Of a stretch of DNA of 64,000 nucleotides, positions 1 to 13,981 are shown one piece after another. The notes under the pieces were generated by a model. The model made no database searches, had not been told where the DNA came from, and saw only the letters and a list, made by a program, of their open reading frames with translations. Made by a program: the position numbers and the translations under genes. Origin of the DNA: Epichloe hybrida. Lineage: Eukaryota; Ascomycota; Sordariomycetes; Hypocreales; Clavicipitaceae. The stretch covers positions 1 through 64,000 of the forward strand of contig JAFEKR010000068.1 of NCBI GenBank assembly GCA_019022495.1, in the 5' to 3' direction. Each line of letters starts with the position of its first letter. Position 1 is the stretch's first letter.

Positions 1-536
1 TACTCCCTTTGGAAATATTCTCTTTTAGATTATCCCTATAAACACTTTATTTCTCTTATCCCTTAATAATATAGACTGTCTAAAGATTAACTTTAATATC
101 TCTAAGAATACACTATAATAAGGAAACATTAAAGTGCCTGTTATACGTAAATAGGGGCATGCCTAGATGCTCCTTATATAGAAAGAAGAAGTAGTTACTT
201 AGAGTTACCTTATAGAAGGCAAGCTATAGTAACTACATTGCTGCTTTAGGTATCTATTAATCTAACGTCTATATAAGGTTCTCTATAGATTAGGGCATAA
301 TATTAATATTAAAGCTATTAGGAAGCTAATAAGAATTTACTACTAATGCTAAATACATATAGATAGCCCTAATTACTTTAAGTTTACCCTTAAGGATAAG
401 TGTAGCTTTAATTATAAAGTAATAGTAAATATCTTCTACCTAGATAGTAACCGCCCTATACTTTACACTATAGATATAGCTATAGCGTTTAACATAGTGA
501 AATTCCTTAATAATATCTCTATAAAAATAACCTAGG
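1..536 (+). mobile_element. Copia D, left fragment (integrase region), RIP-degraded
   Basis: This AT-rich segment matches the integrase part of copia A (about 16,893-17,410) along its length, with differences that are mostly C-to-T or G-to-A. No open frame of useful length survives. The element begins left of the window, is cut at 536 by gypsy C1 and resumes at 8,264, where its sequence continues as the homologous stretch of copia A does. It is a dead copy. The family assignment rests on matches to other copies in this window. Confidence 0.75.
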
Positions 537-803
537 TGTCACGACTGTGTTCGGGGAGATATAAACGGAGTGAAGGCTAAGGTTCTTAGTTATAGCTAGA
601 GAGCTACTACTTAGGGGTAGGTGCATAAAGGTCTTAAACTCTAACCTCCTATATCTCTTATAGGTAGTCCTTATCTAAATACCTTACTACGTGCATATAG
701 CTATCTTATAGCTACTTAGTTATCCACAGAACCTAAGGCTTATCTAAGGGCTCTAACATATAACTATCCTATCCATAGCCCCTTAGCCTCTATGCTCCTA
801 ATA
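537..803 (-). repeat. LTR of gypsy C1 (left copy, 3' LTR)
   Basis: The 267-bp LTR begins TGTCACGACTGTGTT on the plus strand. It matches 7,997-8,263 directly and 23,735-24,001 in inverted orientation. Differences between copies are nearly all transitions of RIP type. Confidence 0.88.
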
Positions 804-3800
804 TGCTGCCCCCCTAATATATAATTATCCTTAATTAAAAAGAGCTGCTTAGCTAGTGCGTGTATGCTACGTATAACCTATGGCAATGTCTATGTTGCTA
901 GCTATACTATTAGTGCGTGGCATTATATCCGCTTTAAATAATAAGATAGATATTACGGGGTCCTAGGTGATCCTTCTTGTGACCTCTAGATTATAAATAG
1001 CTACACACTTACTACTTTATTACCTCTAATGTGTATACCTCTATCTAGTAAGTTACTAGCACTAAGTAAACAGGCTACCTATATTGAATTTTATAATTAG
1101 GTTAAATAGATAGGGTGATGTGTGCTATTTAAAATAAATAACTTCTTATCTAATGTTAAGGATGTTATGTTAATCTTACCAGGAGTTCGTAGCTAGTATG
1201 TGTATTTGCTAGTAGTGGCTATAACCGTGAATATTATAATTCCTAGATTAGCTACACATAGCGTGTAGATTACTTAGGGGTCTAGGGCTAATATAAAAAA
1301 GGCTTGCTTTCCTCTGCTTTTACATACTTTTCTTCCCTTTACATCCTCCCTTAGCATTATGAGTTACCCTTACCTATAAGCTAGTAGCTTTATAGCTTCT
1401 CTTATGGTAGTTACTAACATCCTATAGTATTACTTTATTATCTATATCTACCCTTATCTAAAACGCCTAAATCCTCTTAAACACTAAAAGGTTAGTTACT
1501 TATCTTTTACTTATAAGTTTCTTATAGTATATTACTACTAACTTACTAGTAGTTAATAATATCTTTAATATAAGCTACTACTCCGCTACTATTACCTCCC
1601 TCTAGTAAGAAGAATTCCTTAATATCTCCTTTAAAGTCTCTTAGTAAGAAGCATATAGCTTTAAAAATCTTAACATAAGTATAATATCTCTACCCCCTAG
1701 CGCCTACCCTACTAACTTATAGCTAGTAGTACTAGTAAAATGAAGATTCCTTATATCCGCTATATATAGTAGGTTATAATATAAGCTATTATACCTAAAG
1801 ATAGTAATAGCGCAGAGCTATAATATATTATTAAGGGTAAATCTATCCTAACCTAATATACTAATTCTCTAAGTATAACTATAATATATTATTAAGGGTA
1901 AATCTATCCTAACCTAATATACTAATTCTCTAAGTATAACTTTACTACTATCTTGCTATATATTACTCCTAACTTATATAAATAACTTAACAAAATACGC
2001 CTATTATGCGCGTAATAATAAGGACTACGCTAGGGTTTGTTCTCCCTTTCTTACTACTAATATATATACTAATATATTACTAGTGTCTTACTTAGTTTGC
2101 CTAGTTATACTATACGCTCTTTAAGCGTATTAATACTCATAGCAATCCTAAAAATAATCTATACTTTCTTAATAATATACGTGTCTCTTATTTCTATAAC
2201 TTAGTTACTACTAATATACTACTAGCGTTTAATACGCATAAAACGTAAACTTTATAATACACTCCTAACTACTAAAAATACTAATAAGCGTGGTTAGGCA
2301 AGGTAAGCGTAACTTATAGCAGAAGTTACACGTAAGGCTAATACTAACGAATAAGTTACTATATTACTACTTAATAATACTATTAATCTAGAAGTCTAGA
2401 TTAATATTTCTAATAGCTTGCGTTTTATTATATAAAACCTTCTATCTATATGTATTTTCACGCTCTAGTTTATAGCTTTACTAACTTACTAGTAGCTTAC
2501 TACTAATACGTCCGCGCTTCTTACTTATATTAGGCTACTAGACCTCCCTAGCGAGCTTTATATATATATATATAAGGAGGGGGATTCCTCTAATAATAAG
2601 GATAAATTCTCTGCCCCTATTAGCATAGGTAAGAATACTAGGGGCTAGGCAGGTAACGTGTTAATAGAATAATTAGTGCGAAGTAGCTATAAGTTAGGTT
2701 TCTAAGAATTTATCTGGATTTTTTTTATATGTTACTACTACTATCTAAACTCTACTAAATATAACTCTATGTCCGCGAACTAGCTGCTTAGTTACTACTT
2801 GTAATCCTTAATGATATCTATTATAATAAAATCTCTTTTCTTTACCTAAGAGTTCTCTAAAGTATTATAGCCTTTCTATTTAACTAGGTATTTCCGATGT
2901 CTCCTGTTGTAATAATATGATATAATTCTTTTAACTTTAAACTCCTACTTATTGTCCGTAACATTCTCTTGTAGCAAGGACGTATCTTCTATATTAGTTA
3001 AATCCCTTATAAATAGTTTGAGATTAGTAATATTAAAAACATTATATAGTTATATACTAGGTGGTAGCTTTAGTTAGTATACTAAACCGTAAGTCCTAAT
3101 TACCTTTTTAATTTTATAAGGGCCTAGGTACTTTACACTTAGCTTCCTACTAGGTTACTATAAGTTAATATTCTTTATAGATAATAAAATATAGTTACTT
3201 ACACTAAACTTTATTAGGGTCTGCTTCTTATTATAGTGTTTTATATACTAGGCTTATAAGTTACTTAGAAGCTACTTAATTACTATATATCTATCTCTTA
3301 GCGTGGTAGCATAAGTCTTTGCCTAGTTATTTACTACAGGGATATCTATAACTACTTGCTATAGTCCCCTAGGGTTATAGCCTTATAGCGCCTTAGCTAG
3401 GGTGTAGTTATAAGTTAAATAGACGCTCGTGTTATACGCAAACTATGCCATTAAAAGATTATTAGCCTAATTAGTCTAATTAAAGTAAGCAAAGGCTCTT
3501 AAATAATGCTCTAAAACTTAGTTTAAACATTCTATCTAACCATCTATTTACAGGTGAAACATAGTGCTTAGTTACTACTTAGTTATAATAAGATAGCAGA
3601 AGGTTATCTAAAACCTGCTAGTGAAAGTTAAACCGCGGTCTGTAATAATGCCTTCTAGGGTGTTATAATCCCTAAAAACATACTCTAGGAATATAGTAGC
3701 TAACCTATTACTAGTTATCTACGTTAAAATAGGGATATAAATACTATATTTTGTGAAACGGTCCATAATAACTAAGATTGTATTGTAGGTCTGATTTACG

Positions 3801-6800
3801 TCTTTCACGGGTGGTAGCCTTATGATAAAATCTATTAATAATTCTTGAAAAGGCTAATTAGGCACTAGTGAACACTATTTCTACTAGGTTATTATAGGTA
3901 AGTAGTAAAATTTCCTTTCTTATACCTACTAAAACAAAAACTCTATTTTAAAATATTAATAGCTTAGAGGGCCTAATAGACTATATTTACAACACTTTAA
4001 GGTTACTACTCTTAAGCAGCTTCCTATAACCTATAGCAAAGTTATTACCTTACTATGCTTAAAATAACATAACTTAAATTAAAGTCTCTAATTCTACGTA
4101 TATAGGACATGTATTACGTGCAAACTTAGAAGAGGTTTGCTAGACTACCTATATTCTTGCTATAACACTACTATAAGTAGCTAGCTTATAGTATGCTTTT
4201 GGACTTATAGATAAATTATAGCTAAGTAGTGTTTTAAGGGGGCGCCTACGCTGCTTGCTAACTACTAACCTAGCTAGACTCCTAACCCATAGGCTTACTA
4301 GACTTATAGAAATATTAGAAAATATAGATAAGGCGCGACCTCACTGCTTATAATAAGCGGACCTAGTTAGCATACTACTTATAGGCTTTGTAGGACTATT
4401 AGGTTCCTTAATAATATAATGAAGTTATGTCTTCTTAAAACCCTAGAGGCTTAAATAGCCCTTGCAGCGCTCTTATAACAAACCATTAACTATGCTAAGT
4501 AATGTAACCTTAGGGCCCGTAACTACACTGTTATATATATAGCGCCCTTGCTGCTTAGTATCTGAAAACTTAGCTAAGAAGTTAGGTAGCTACAAGGACG
4601 TAGCCTCTGCCCTACGCTCCTTACTAATATAATCTGCTCTTCTTAATAGGGTATTAGCAGGGTTTAGCTTACCCATATAATATTTGATCCTAAAATTAAA
4701 TAGACAGAGCTTGTCTAACACTATTACCTACCTGCTAGATAGCTTTAGCTTTATGGCTAGGTACTTATGATTTAGATAGTCTATAATGACCGTAATCTAA
4801 TAAGTTAAATATACAAGGTAATATCTCTAGGCTTGAAACGCCTCTTAGATTACTAATAACTTAGTGTCTAGGGTTAAGTAGTGAAGTTTAATATTAGTTA
4901 ACTTCCTTAAAAAATACGCCACTAGGTGCTAGCTACCTAGCACTAATATTGTAAGTATAGCTCTAATTACGTGACTAGATACGTCTATCTCTACTCTTAG
5001 CGGATAAAGTAAGTTAAAGTACACTAAGATTAGTACCTCCTAGAACTTCTTTTAGAGTTCTCTAAATGCTATAAGTTTACTAGGCTTTAGCTTAAACTTC
5101 ACTAGTTAAACACCCTTTAGATGGTTTATTAGCGGGACTACTACCTTACTATACTATTTTATAAAGCGTTAGTAAAACCCTGTGAACCTAAGGAATAATT
5201 AAATATTAAATACGCTGCTAGGTATTAGCTAGGTTATAATGGCTTTAACCCATAATGGTTCCATCTTGATGCCCTTCTTAGATATAATAAAACCTAGGAA
5301 CTTTGCCTTTATAACCAAAAATTAGCACTTTTTAAGGTTAATATAGAGGTTAGCGTCCTAAAGTCACCCTAGCACTCTTTTGACATGCTCTATGTGTCTT
5401 ACGGGGTTGCTACTATATATTAAGGTATCGTCAAGGTAAATAATGCAGAATTTATCCACAAGCCCCTTAAGAGTATTATTAATATATTCCTAAAAAGTGG
5501 CTAGCGCATTTACTAACCCGAACGGCATCACAAGATATTCAAAGTGCCTATAGTGGCAATGAAATGCTATCTTCCACTTATTGCCCTCGCGAATATATAG
5601 CTAGTGGTATGCCTCTTAAAGATCTAGTGACATAAAAATCTTTGTACCTACTAATTAATTAAGGATTTCGGAGATTAGCAGCAAAGGGGCCCTATTTTTA
5701 ACGGTAATCCTATTAAGGCCCTTGTAATCCACATAAAGCCTTAATTTCCCTGATTTTTTCAGAACAAATAAAATCAGGGCTCCTGCTAGGCTTATTAATC
5801 TTCTAATCCACCCTTTCTCCTACGCACTTACTAGGTACTCCCTAAGCACTTCTAGCTCTTTTTTAGCTAGGTTATATATAAGTCCCTAGGGTAGTTATTT
5901 TCCCTCTTCTAATTTAATCGCATAAGTATAACCACCTAATTCCAGGAGCTTGCTAGCTAGCTCCTTTAAAAACACATCTGCGAATTCCGTGTACTCTTCT
6001 AGAATTTGCTACAGGGGTGTGTTACTATCTGTCTCTTATGTGGGCGCTGCTAATTCTTTGCGAAATACTGCCTAGAGCGCTATTATGCTTCTTAGTTTTT
6101 TCTTCTTTAATATATAGGCATATTCTACTACTATTGCTATAACTACGCTGTAACTTAGGTTGTTGCTTATTACGTCGCCTATTAGTGAATTTTTATTAGT
6201 ATTTTCTTCTATTACCTCTAGGTTAACTACCTTAATCTTTAGCAACGCTAGTAATAGCGTAACAGAAGACTGCTTTACTACCTTATAAAGTTATTACTTA
6301 CCTGTGGCAAAAGCAATGCAATCCTAGGTTATCAGAAACCTCTAGAAACCTTGCTTCTAGTTTATTACTATAGGTTTATATTCTAGGGTCTAGTCTATCC
6401 CTAGGAGCATTCCCTTTCCTATATTAGTAACGTAGTAGCTAACTTAGCAGACCTTTATATAGCCTATACTATCTTTTACCTTAACTAGTTTGCGTAGGAT
6501 TCCCTAGTGTGGGATCTTGTCCTTACTTACGCTTTCTAGTGTTATCTCCGTTTTTTCTACGTTCTTCTAATCCTATTTTAATAATAATTTAGGGTGAATT
6601 ATTAAATATTCCGCGCCTGTATTAAATAGCGCTAGCACTACTAACTAGTGGTTATCTTACTATAAGGACACTTACATTCTTATTCTCTTATTTATAGGTT
6701 TTTTTGTAGCAAGACTATTGTCCTAGGCCTAAGCTAAACTAATTAGAATCTTGTTTAGGTCTAAGGTTTTATTGCTACTATCCTTATACTTCTTAGTAAT

Positions 6801-7996
6801 ATGCCTATTACTTTTATAAATTAAGCAGTCTACTATATTATATCTATTTAAACTATATCTAGGACTACTATATTTAAAGCACTTAAATAGTCTCTAGCCT
6901 ATGCTAGGTTACTATAAGCTTTGCTACGAGTTATTTACAGGGGAGCTAAAGTATTATCTCTTATTACTCCTGCCCTCCTTATTATGGTTTTTATTATAAT
7001 TACTTAATATAGATATTATTATAACTTTAGCCTTTTTTTCTTAACCTTATAAGTAACTCTAAGATATTAGGAACTCTTAGCTAACTATATGCTTTCTTAT
7101 AGTGTTATTTAAGCTATTTAGAAAAATCGCTATTCTTAAGCGCGTGGGGATTTGGTTAGGTAATTCTACTTTTACCTTTATCTAAAGTCTTAGGAAAAAT
7201 TAAAAAGACTAATCGCTTTTCTACCTAAGATTTAGCAGTGTCCTAGTGGCTTCTAAGCACTATGTATTTTTATCTATTACTCTAGTGTTTAGCTAGGATA
7301 TAAATCTATCCTAGGTGTAAGCTAAGTAGTTAACTAACCTATTTACCATTATATAACGTATTTACTATTGCTTTGTATTATTAGCTAAGTAGCTACTAGC
7401 ATATACTACCTTTATTTTATTATCCTAAAAGGTTTTTAGGTCTAGCTTAAATAGCATGTTTAAATTTACTAGGTATACCTATAGATTCTTATAGGTATTG
7501 CCTTTATATGCAAGCACCTTATACTATATCTTAATAAAGCTTTATAGGTATGTATTTACTATAAACTTAGTATTAGGTAGGAAGTCTAGGAATAGGGGAA
7601 TTCTCTACGCGTTTATCTAAGGGGTAATTATAGGTTCTTTACCTAATCTAGCTAATCGCAGGTCCGCTTCTATTTCCTTAAGCTACGCTTCTATATCTAA
7701 GATCTCCTTTCTTATATAAGTATTTTATAGCTTAGCTTATATAACCTTATATTACCTCTGTAGCTTATCTAGATTATTATTATTACTAGATTTAGTGTTA
7801 CTATATTAGTTAGGTAGTATTTGCTATACCCTCTTATATTTTATAGTTAGGGTGTTTTAGTTACTACCTAGGCACTATAGAGTTAGGGCTTCCTTGCTAG
7901 GTAGTGTAGGTATATTTTAGGTAAATATTCTATAGCTTCTTTATATTTAAATCTAGCTAATAGTTTGTTTTCCCTAAAGGGTTTAAGAGTTTAACT

Positions 7997-8263
7997 TATT
8001 ATAACTATGTTTAGGGAGATATAAATAGAGTAAAGGCTAAGGTTCTTAGTTATAGCTAGAGAGCTACTACTTAGGGGTAAGTATATAAAGGTCTTAAACT
8101 CTAACCTCCTATATCTCTTATAGGTAGTCCTTATCTAAATACCCTACTACATGCACGTAGCTATCTTATAGCTACTTAGTTATCTGCGGAACCTGAGGCT
8201 TATCCAAGGGCTTTAACATATGACCGTCCCGTCCATGGCCCCTTGGCCTCCGTGCTCCTAACA
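7997..8263 (-). repeat. LTR of gypsy C1 (right copy, 5' LTR)
   Basis: Same 267-bp repeat as 537-803. Its outer end TATTATAACTATG corresponds to TGTCACGACTGTG of the left copy through transitions only. It ends in ACA at 8,263, followed by the CTAGG target duplicate. Confidence 0.87.
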
Positions 8264-10200
8264 CTAGGAAGCCCTCTGAATATGCTAGATTAATGCTTAC
8301 CTAGGCCCCCTAGACTTTATTATTATAGACACTAGAACAAACTTCCATAGTAATGAATTTAGATAATTTATAGCTTTAATATTAATTTTAATTAAGGAAG
8401 TCCCTATTAAGGCACACTATAGTATAGGGAAGGTTAAAAGGTATTATAGGCTACTCTAAAGAGCCTATAATATAATTAGACGTAAATGCCCTATAACACT
8501 AAAACCTATTACCCTTTAAATAGTAATTAAGGCCCTAAATAATACTATAGGCCCTAATAGCCTTATCCTAACCCTCCTTGTCTTTAGAGCTTACTTACAC
8601 ATAATAAATAAGTCCCTACTATTACCTAATATTATATAGCATATAATTATAGTATAGAAGGCTACTAAAGAGATTAAGAGACTCTATGCTATCTAGAAGG
8701 TTAATAAGGCCCTTACTAAATATAATAGCCTAGACACCTTAAAGACCCTTAGCCTATTACTTAGATTAAAGGTTAAGGTCTAGTAAGAAGGTAAGGGATA
8801 GGTAGGTCTATATAAGCTACTAATAATTACTAGAGAGAGCTATATACTTAATATACCTAGAGGCCTAAAGACCTTTAGGTTAACATCTATTAAGCCTTAC
8901 TATAATAATCCTAATATAGAGAAAATAACAAAGCCTAGTAAAGACTCAAGAGGAAGGAGAGAAAGGGCAAGAGGCCTATAATAAGAATATAGTGCTACTA
9001 ATACTACTAAAGCAAGGACGCAGAAGGCTATAGAAGAACCCCCCTATAATACCTTAAGGTGCTAATACCTTCCTATTAGCAAAAGAATATAGCAACCTAG
9101 CTCTTATAATTAAGCTATATAAGGAAGGAATTATTAAGACCCCTAGTAAACCTTTTAAGCTATTAATGAAAGCGGAAATTAACGCTCTAATTAAGTAAGG
9201 TATGTTTAAATTTATTATATTTAATAAGGAAGAACATAGTAGAATTCAAATCTTTAATTCCTAGATTATTAATAAGATCAAGGGCAAGACAATAAAACCC
9301 TATAAAAAGTTACGCCTTATAATCCAAGGGTATAAGGATAAAGGGAAATAGGCTATTCTCACACAGGCCCTAATAATTTAACGCGTGAGCTAATGTCTTA
9401 TCCTTATGATAGCCTTGTTAGTAAGATTAAGGAAATTCCTTATCTAGCTAAGAGATATCTATTAGGCTTATATATAGGCCTGTATATTACTAGAGCGGCT
9501 AATCCTAGTGCGCTTACTAATTTAGATATAGCATCTTTACTTACCTAGTATAATCTTAAGGGTTATAAAACCCCTCTATAGGCTTGTAGAGGCAGGAACA
9601 CACTAGTAGGTTATATATTATAAGCATTACAGAGAGAACCTCTAGATAGAAACCTCTATATATAATCCCTACCTGCTTATAACTACAAAGGAAAGCCCTA
9701 ACTTTACCTGCATTAGAATATAGACTAATAATATAATTAGCCTCTTAGATAAGAAGTTCTCTAAGAAGAAAGAGACTTAGCTTATTATAGTAGGCTTTAA
9801 TACAAAGCTAAAGCAGTTTCTAACCTAGGATAGTCCCCTTATATTTAATAGTGGTATTATTACGCTAGAGAATAATACTATTAAGATCTAGTAGAAAGGG
9901 CAGAGCAATAAGTTAGAATTAGTCCCTATAACTAATTTAAAGCGCAAGTATATTAAGTAGAGGGCCTAAGGCGCTTATATTACCTTAATTTACTAACTAG
10001 AGGCTTACTTTAACCTATCTATTACTACATAACACTAGGAGCCAACCCTAGAGGACGTAAAAGCCCTCAATCACCGCCTAAAGTAGCAGATAGATCACCT
10101 AGAGAGAGGTCTGACGTTTATCCTAATTAACCTTAAGAAGGCAAAGCTCTTTGCCTTTATAGATAGATCCTTTGCTAATAACCAGGACCTATCCTTATAA

Positions 10201-10217
10201 CTAGGATATATACTTAT
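10201..10217. repeat. Left target-site duplicate of the SINE-like insertion (17 bp)
   Basis: CTAGGATATATACTTAT is identical to 10,787-10,803. The homologous site in copia A at about 19,361 lacks the insertion. Relative to copia A, both duplicates carry the same RIP-type transitions. Confidence 0.88.
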
Positions 10218-10786
10218 TGATTTTTAATTTTTTTTGGGGTCATTGGCTGTGGCCAATGCATCTAATTTTCAAGGAACCAAAAAAATTACTAGCAATACCC
10301 AGCTAGTGCTACATGTAACAACCAAATTCAATAATCACCGTAGTTAGGTAAAACATAAAAGGAATAAGCTTTAAGCTACAAATTTAAGGGCTGAAAAGTT
10401 AATACAAAGTTTATAACAAACTTTATAGCTACGATTGCGCAAGAGTTATAATTCGCGACTGCAGTCAAACTTAAATCCATTTGAGTTTTACTTATAGCAT
10501 AAATTAATATAATTCCCCCTTCCTCTACGACCGTGTTTGTTCTATCTCTCTATATCTCTTCCATCTTATAACTTATCCTTTAAAGCTCTAAGGTAAACTA
10601 AAAAAAAAACACAACTCATCCTCACTTGACTCCACTCCAATTCGAAACCAACAAACGCACTGCACAATCCACAGGTAGGTCAAGGGCTACTAATTAACCA
10701 ATTGACAACTAACTAATCAGAAAATAGTATGGCCAAGGGTGACCACAAGCCAGGGGCTATAACCACTAGGCTACAGAACCTAATGG
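10218..10786 (-). mobile_element. SINE-like non-LTR insertion (tRNA-type head, A-rich tail)
   Basis: A 569-bp insertion sits in the RNase H region of copia D between perfect 17-bp direct repeats. That duplication length is typical of LINE-mediated retroposition, not of LTR integration. On the minus strand it starts CCATTAGGTTCTG, followed by TAGCCTAGTGGTTATAGC, which fits a tRNA A box. It ends in an A-rich tail (AAAAAAAATTAAAAATCAA). A B box could not be placed with confidence. There is no coding potential. The body keeps many CpA dinucleotides and looks un-RIPed next to its surroundings. Call: tRNA-derived SINE, inferred from structure; the family is unknown to me. Confidence 0.75.
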
Positions 10787-10803
10787 CTAGGATATATACT
10801 TAT
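10787..10803. repeat. Right target-site duplicate of the SINE-like insertion (17 bp)
   Basis: Identical to 10,201-10,217. Copia D resumes in register immediately after it. Confidence 0.88.
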
Positions 10804-11726
10804 CCTAGCAAATAAAGACTACACTAATAGCAAGTTCATAATTAAAGGTAATATTATACACTTTAGCTTAACAAAGAGTAAGAGAGTTACGCGAAGCGTG
10901 CTTACCTTAGAAGTCTATAGTATAGTAGCTAGTATTAATATAGCTTACGTAATTGTAACCACCCTAAACTTAGTTACTAACTAACTAAAGCTCCTAAAGA
11001 TCCTAGTTATTACATATACGGATTCATACTCCTTATATAAGTGCCTTATTAAGCTTAGTATAACAAAGGAGAAATGCCTAATAATTAATATTATGGCCCT
11101 TTAATAGTTATATAAACACTAAGAACTCTATAAGATCTAATAGATTAATAGAGAGAATAACCTAGCTAATACCTTTATAAAGGCATTACCTAATAAGGCC
11201 CTTAAGAGCTTTATCTTAACTAACTAGATAACTATCTGGATAAAGGGATAGGTTACTTACGTGTAACACACATGTAGTAAGAGGAAAAGGTAATTCTCTA
11301 GGAGGATAGCTATAGGGATAAGATAGTAATACGTAGGGGATCTACGCCCCTATAGTTAATATCCCTAGCGGCTATAATTACGCTAGCCCACTAGGCCCTC
11401 CTAGTAAACCATAGAAATTAACAGTAGTGTGTAGGAGAATAAAGGTATTACTAAGGAGGAGGAAGACGTTGTATACGCACTATAGTGTGGTATATATATT
11501 ATTTTAAGGAAAAGAAGGGATTTAGAAGGACTTACTTATCCTTATAAAGACTCATAGGCTAAGTAAGATTATTATTTCCCTTTTATTAGCAACTATACGC
11601 CTAGATAGGCTATAAGTTCTTTTCCTAATACCCCCTATTAATTACATTCTTAATTTATCTTTCCTTTTTCTATTTCTATAATTAATATTACGTGTTAATA
11701 ATTATATTAAAAGAGAGAAGTTCTAG

Positions 11727-12033
11727 TGTTAGAACAAAGGTAATATTAATTACGTGTCATAGCTATAATTACCTAGCAAAAGCTTAGGCTACGCGCGGAC
11801 CCTACACGTAACCTATAACCTAGCATGTTAATTAGCTAGGAAATGTAGGGATATAAACACGCAACCCCTTTTCCCTTTATGTATTATAACTTCTAGCTTT
11901 TTACCTCTCTTTTCCTATAACTTAATTAATCATAACAATAGATAACGCAGCCTAGAATAGATAATCAATGATAATACTATTCTTCGGGCTCACGACTGTA
12001 TTACATTGAATTCAATACCCTGTGAATCCAACA
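11727..12033 (+). repeat. 3' LTR of copia D
   Basis: It starts TGTTAGAACAAAGG just after the tract AAAAGAGAGAAGTTCTAG and ends TCCAACA at 12,033, about 307 bp. It shares only the TGTTAGAAC terminus with the LTR of copia A, so D is a separate subfamily although the pol regions align. The right boundary is set by where gypsy C2 sequence resumes. Confidence 0.7.
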
Positions 12034-13981
12034 ATATTACCTTATGTATTTAACTTATTAGATTATAGTTATTATAAACTATCTAAATCATAAGTACCTA
12101 GTTATAAAGCTAAAGCTATCTAGTAGGTAAGTAATAGCGTTAGATAAGCTCTGTTTATTTAATTTTAGGATTAAATATTATATAGGTAAGCTAAACCCTA
12201 CTAATGCCCTATTAAGAAGAGTAAATTATATTAGTAAGAAGTATAAGGTAAAGGCTATATCCTTATAGCTACCTAACTTCTTAGCTAAGTTTTTAGATAC
12301 TAAGTAGTAAGGGTACTATATATATAATAGTGTAGTTATAGGCCCTAAGGTTATATTATTTAGTGTAATTAATAGTTTATTATAAAAGCGTTATAAGGGC
12401 TATTTAAGCCTCTAGGGTTTTAAGAAGATATAACTTTATTATATTATTAAGAAACCTAATAGTCCTATAAAGCTTGTAAGTAGTACGCTAACTAGGTTTA
12501 CTTATTATAAGTAGTAAGGTTATACCTTATCTATATTTTCTAATGTTTTTATAAGTCTAGTAAGCCTATAGGTTAGGAGTCTAGCTAGGTTAGTAGTTAG
12601 TAAGTAGTATAGGTGCCCTCTTAAAACGCTACTTAGCTATAATTTATCTATAAGTCTAAAAGTATACTATAAGCTAGCTACTTATAGTAGTATTATAGTA
12701 AGAATATAGGTAGTCTAGTAAACCTCTTCTAAGTTTATATATAATGCTTATCCTATATATATAGAATTAGAGACTTTAATTTAAGTTATATTATTTTAAG
12801 TATAGTAAGGTAATAACTTTACTATAGGTTAGAGGAAGCTGCTTAAGAGTAGTAACCTAGAAGCATTATAAATATAGTTTATTAGGCCCTCTAAGCTATT
12901 AATATTTAAGAATAGAGTTTTTATTCTAGTTAGTATAAGAAAGGAAGTTATACTACTTACTTATAATAACCTAGTAGTAGGCCACTAGGGAGTTAGCAAG
13001 ACCCTCTATTAGATTATAAGTTAGTATTACTAGCTAATAATAAAGAAAAATACTAAGTTATATATATAAACTTATATAAGCTACTAGACTTTAAAGCTAA
13101 GGCACTATAAACCTTATAGTAAGCTAGCTACGCTACTAGTGCCTAATTAGCCTTTTTAAGAATTATTAATAAACTTTATTATAGGGCTACCGCCTATAAA
13201 AGATATAAACTAGACTTATAATATAATCTTAGTTATTATAAACTATTTAATAAAATATAGTATTTATATCCTTATTTTAATATATATAACTAGTAATAGG
13301 TTAGCTACTATATTCTTAGAATATATTTTTAGGGATTATAGCGCTCTAGAGGGTATTATTATAGACTATAGTTTAACCTTTACTAGTGGGTTTTAGATAA
13401 CCTTTTACTATCTTATTATAACTAAGTAGTAACTAAGCACTGCGTTTTACCTATAGATAGATAGTTAGATAGAATATTTAAACTAAGTTTTAGAGTATTA
13501 TTTAAGAGCTTTTACTTACTTTAACTAAACTAATTAAGCTAATAACCTTTTAATAGTATAGTTTGTGTATAATATAAGCGCCTATTTAACTTATAGCTAT
13601 ACCCTAGCTAAGGCACTATAAGGCTATAACCCTAGGGGACCGCAGTAAGTAGTTATAGATATTCCTATAGTAAATAACTAGGTAAAAACTTATACTATTA
13701 CGCTAAAAGATAGATATATAGTAATTAAGTAGCTTCTAAGTAACTTATAAGCCTAGTATATAAAACACTATAATAAGAAGCAGACCCTAATAAAGTTTAG
13801 TGTAAGTAACTATATTTTATTATCTATAAAGAATATTAACTTATAGTAACCTAGTAGGAAGCTAAGTGTAAGGTACCTAGGCTCTTATAAAATTAAAAAG
13901 GTAATTAGTACCTATAGACTTATATACTAATTAAAGCTACTACCTAGAATATATCTATATAATATTTTTAATATTACTAAC
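12034..13981 (+). mobile_element. Gypsy C2, left part (pol), RIP-degraded
   Basis: Plus-strand copy of the gypsy C family: 12,034 onward matches the reverse complement of C1 from about 4,815 down to about 3,000. It is interrupted on the left by copia D and on the right by copia A at 13,982. The last five bases (CTAAC, 13,977-13,981) are the left target duplicate of copia A. No open frame survives. Confidence 0.82.

Larger units (their letters stand above)
537..8263 (-). mobile_element. Gypsy C1: complete Ty3/gypsy-type LTR retrotransposon, RIP-degraded
   Basis: A complete 7,727-bp element lies on the minus strand between two 267-bp LTRs, flanked on both sides by the 5-bp target duplication CTAGG (532-536 and 8,264-8,268). 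The polypurine tract AGGGGGGCAGCA, read on the minus strand, sits just inside the left (3') LTR. A reverse-transcriptase core reading YLDDTLIYS is encoded on the minus strand at about 5,412-5,450, so the catalytic aspartates are still readable. The remaining gag-pol sequence is riddled with stops. It inserted into copia D, as shown by the D sequence resuming across it. RIP signature is strong (AT-rich, TpA-rich, CpA-poor). It is not autonomous now. Confidence 0.88.
8264..12033 (+). mobile_element. Copia D, right part (RT, RNase H, 3' LTR), RIP-degraded
   Basis: Continuation of the copia element interrupted by gypsy C1. It keeps the order of copia A: integrase end at about 8,300-8,800, reverse transcriptase at about 9,090-9,600 and RNase H at about 10,140-11,230, then a purine-rich tract before the LTR at 11,727. 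Stops occur in every frame. It ends at 12,033 against internal gypsy C2 sequence, so D inserted into C2. Its 5' LTR lies outside the window. A SINE-like insertion (10,218-10,786) interrupts its RNase H region. Confidence 0.8.
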
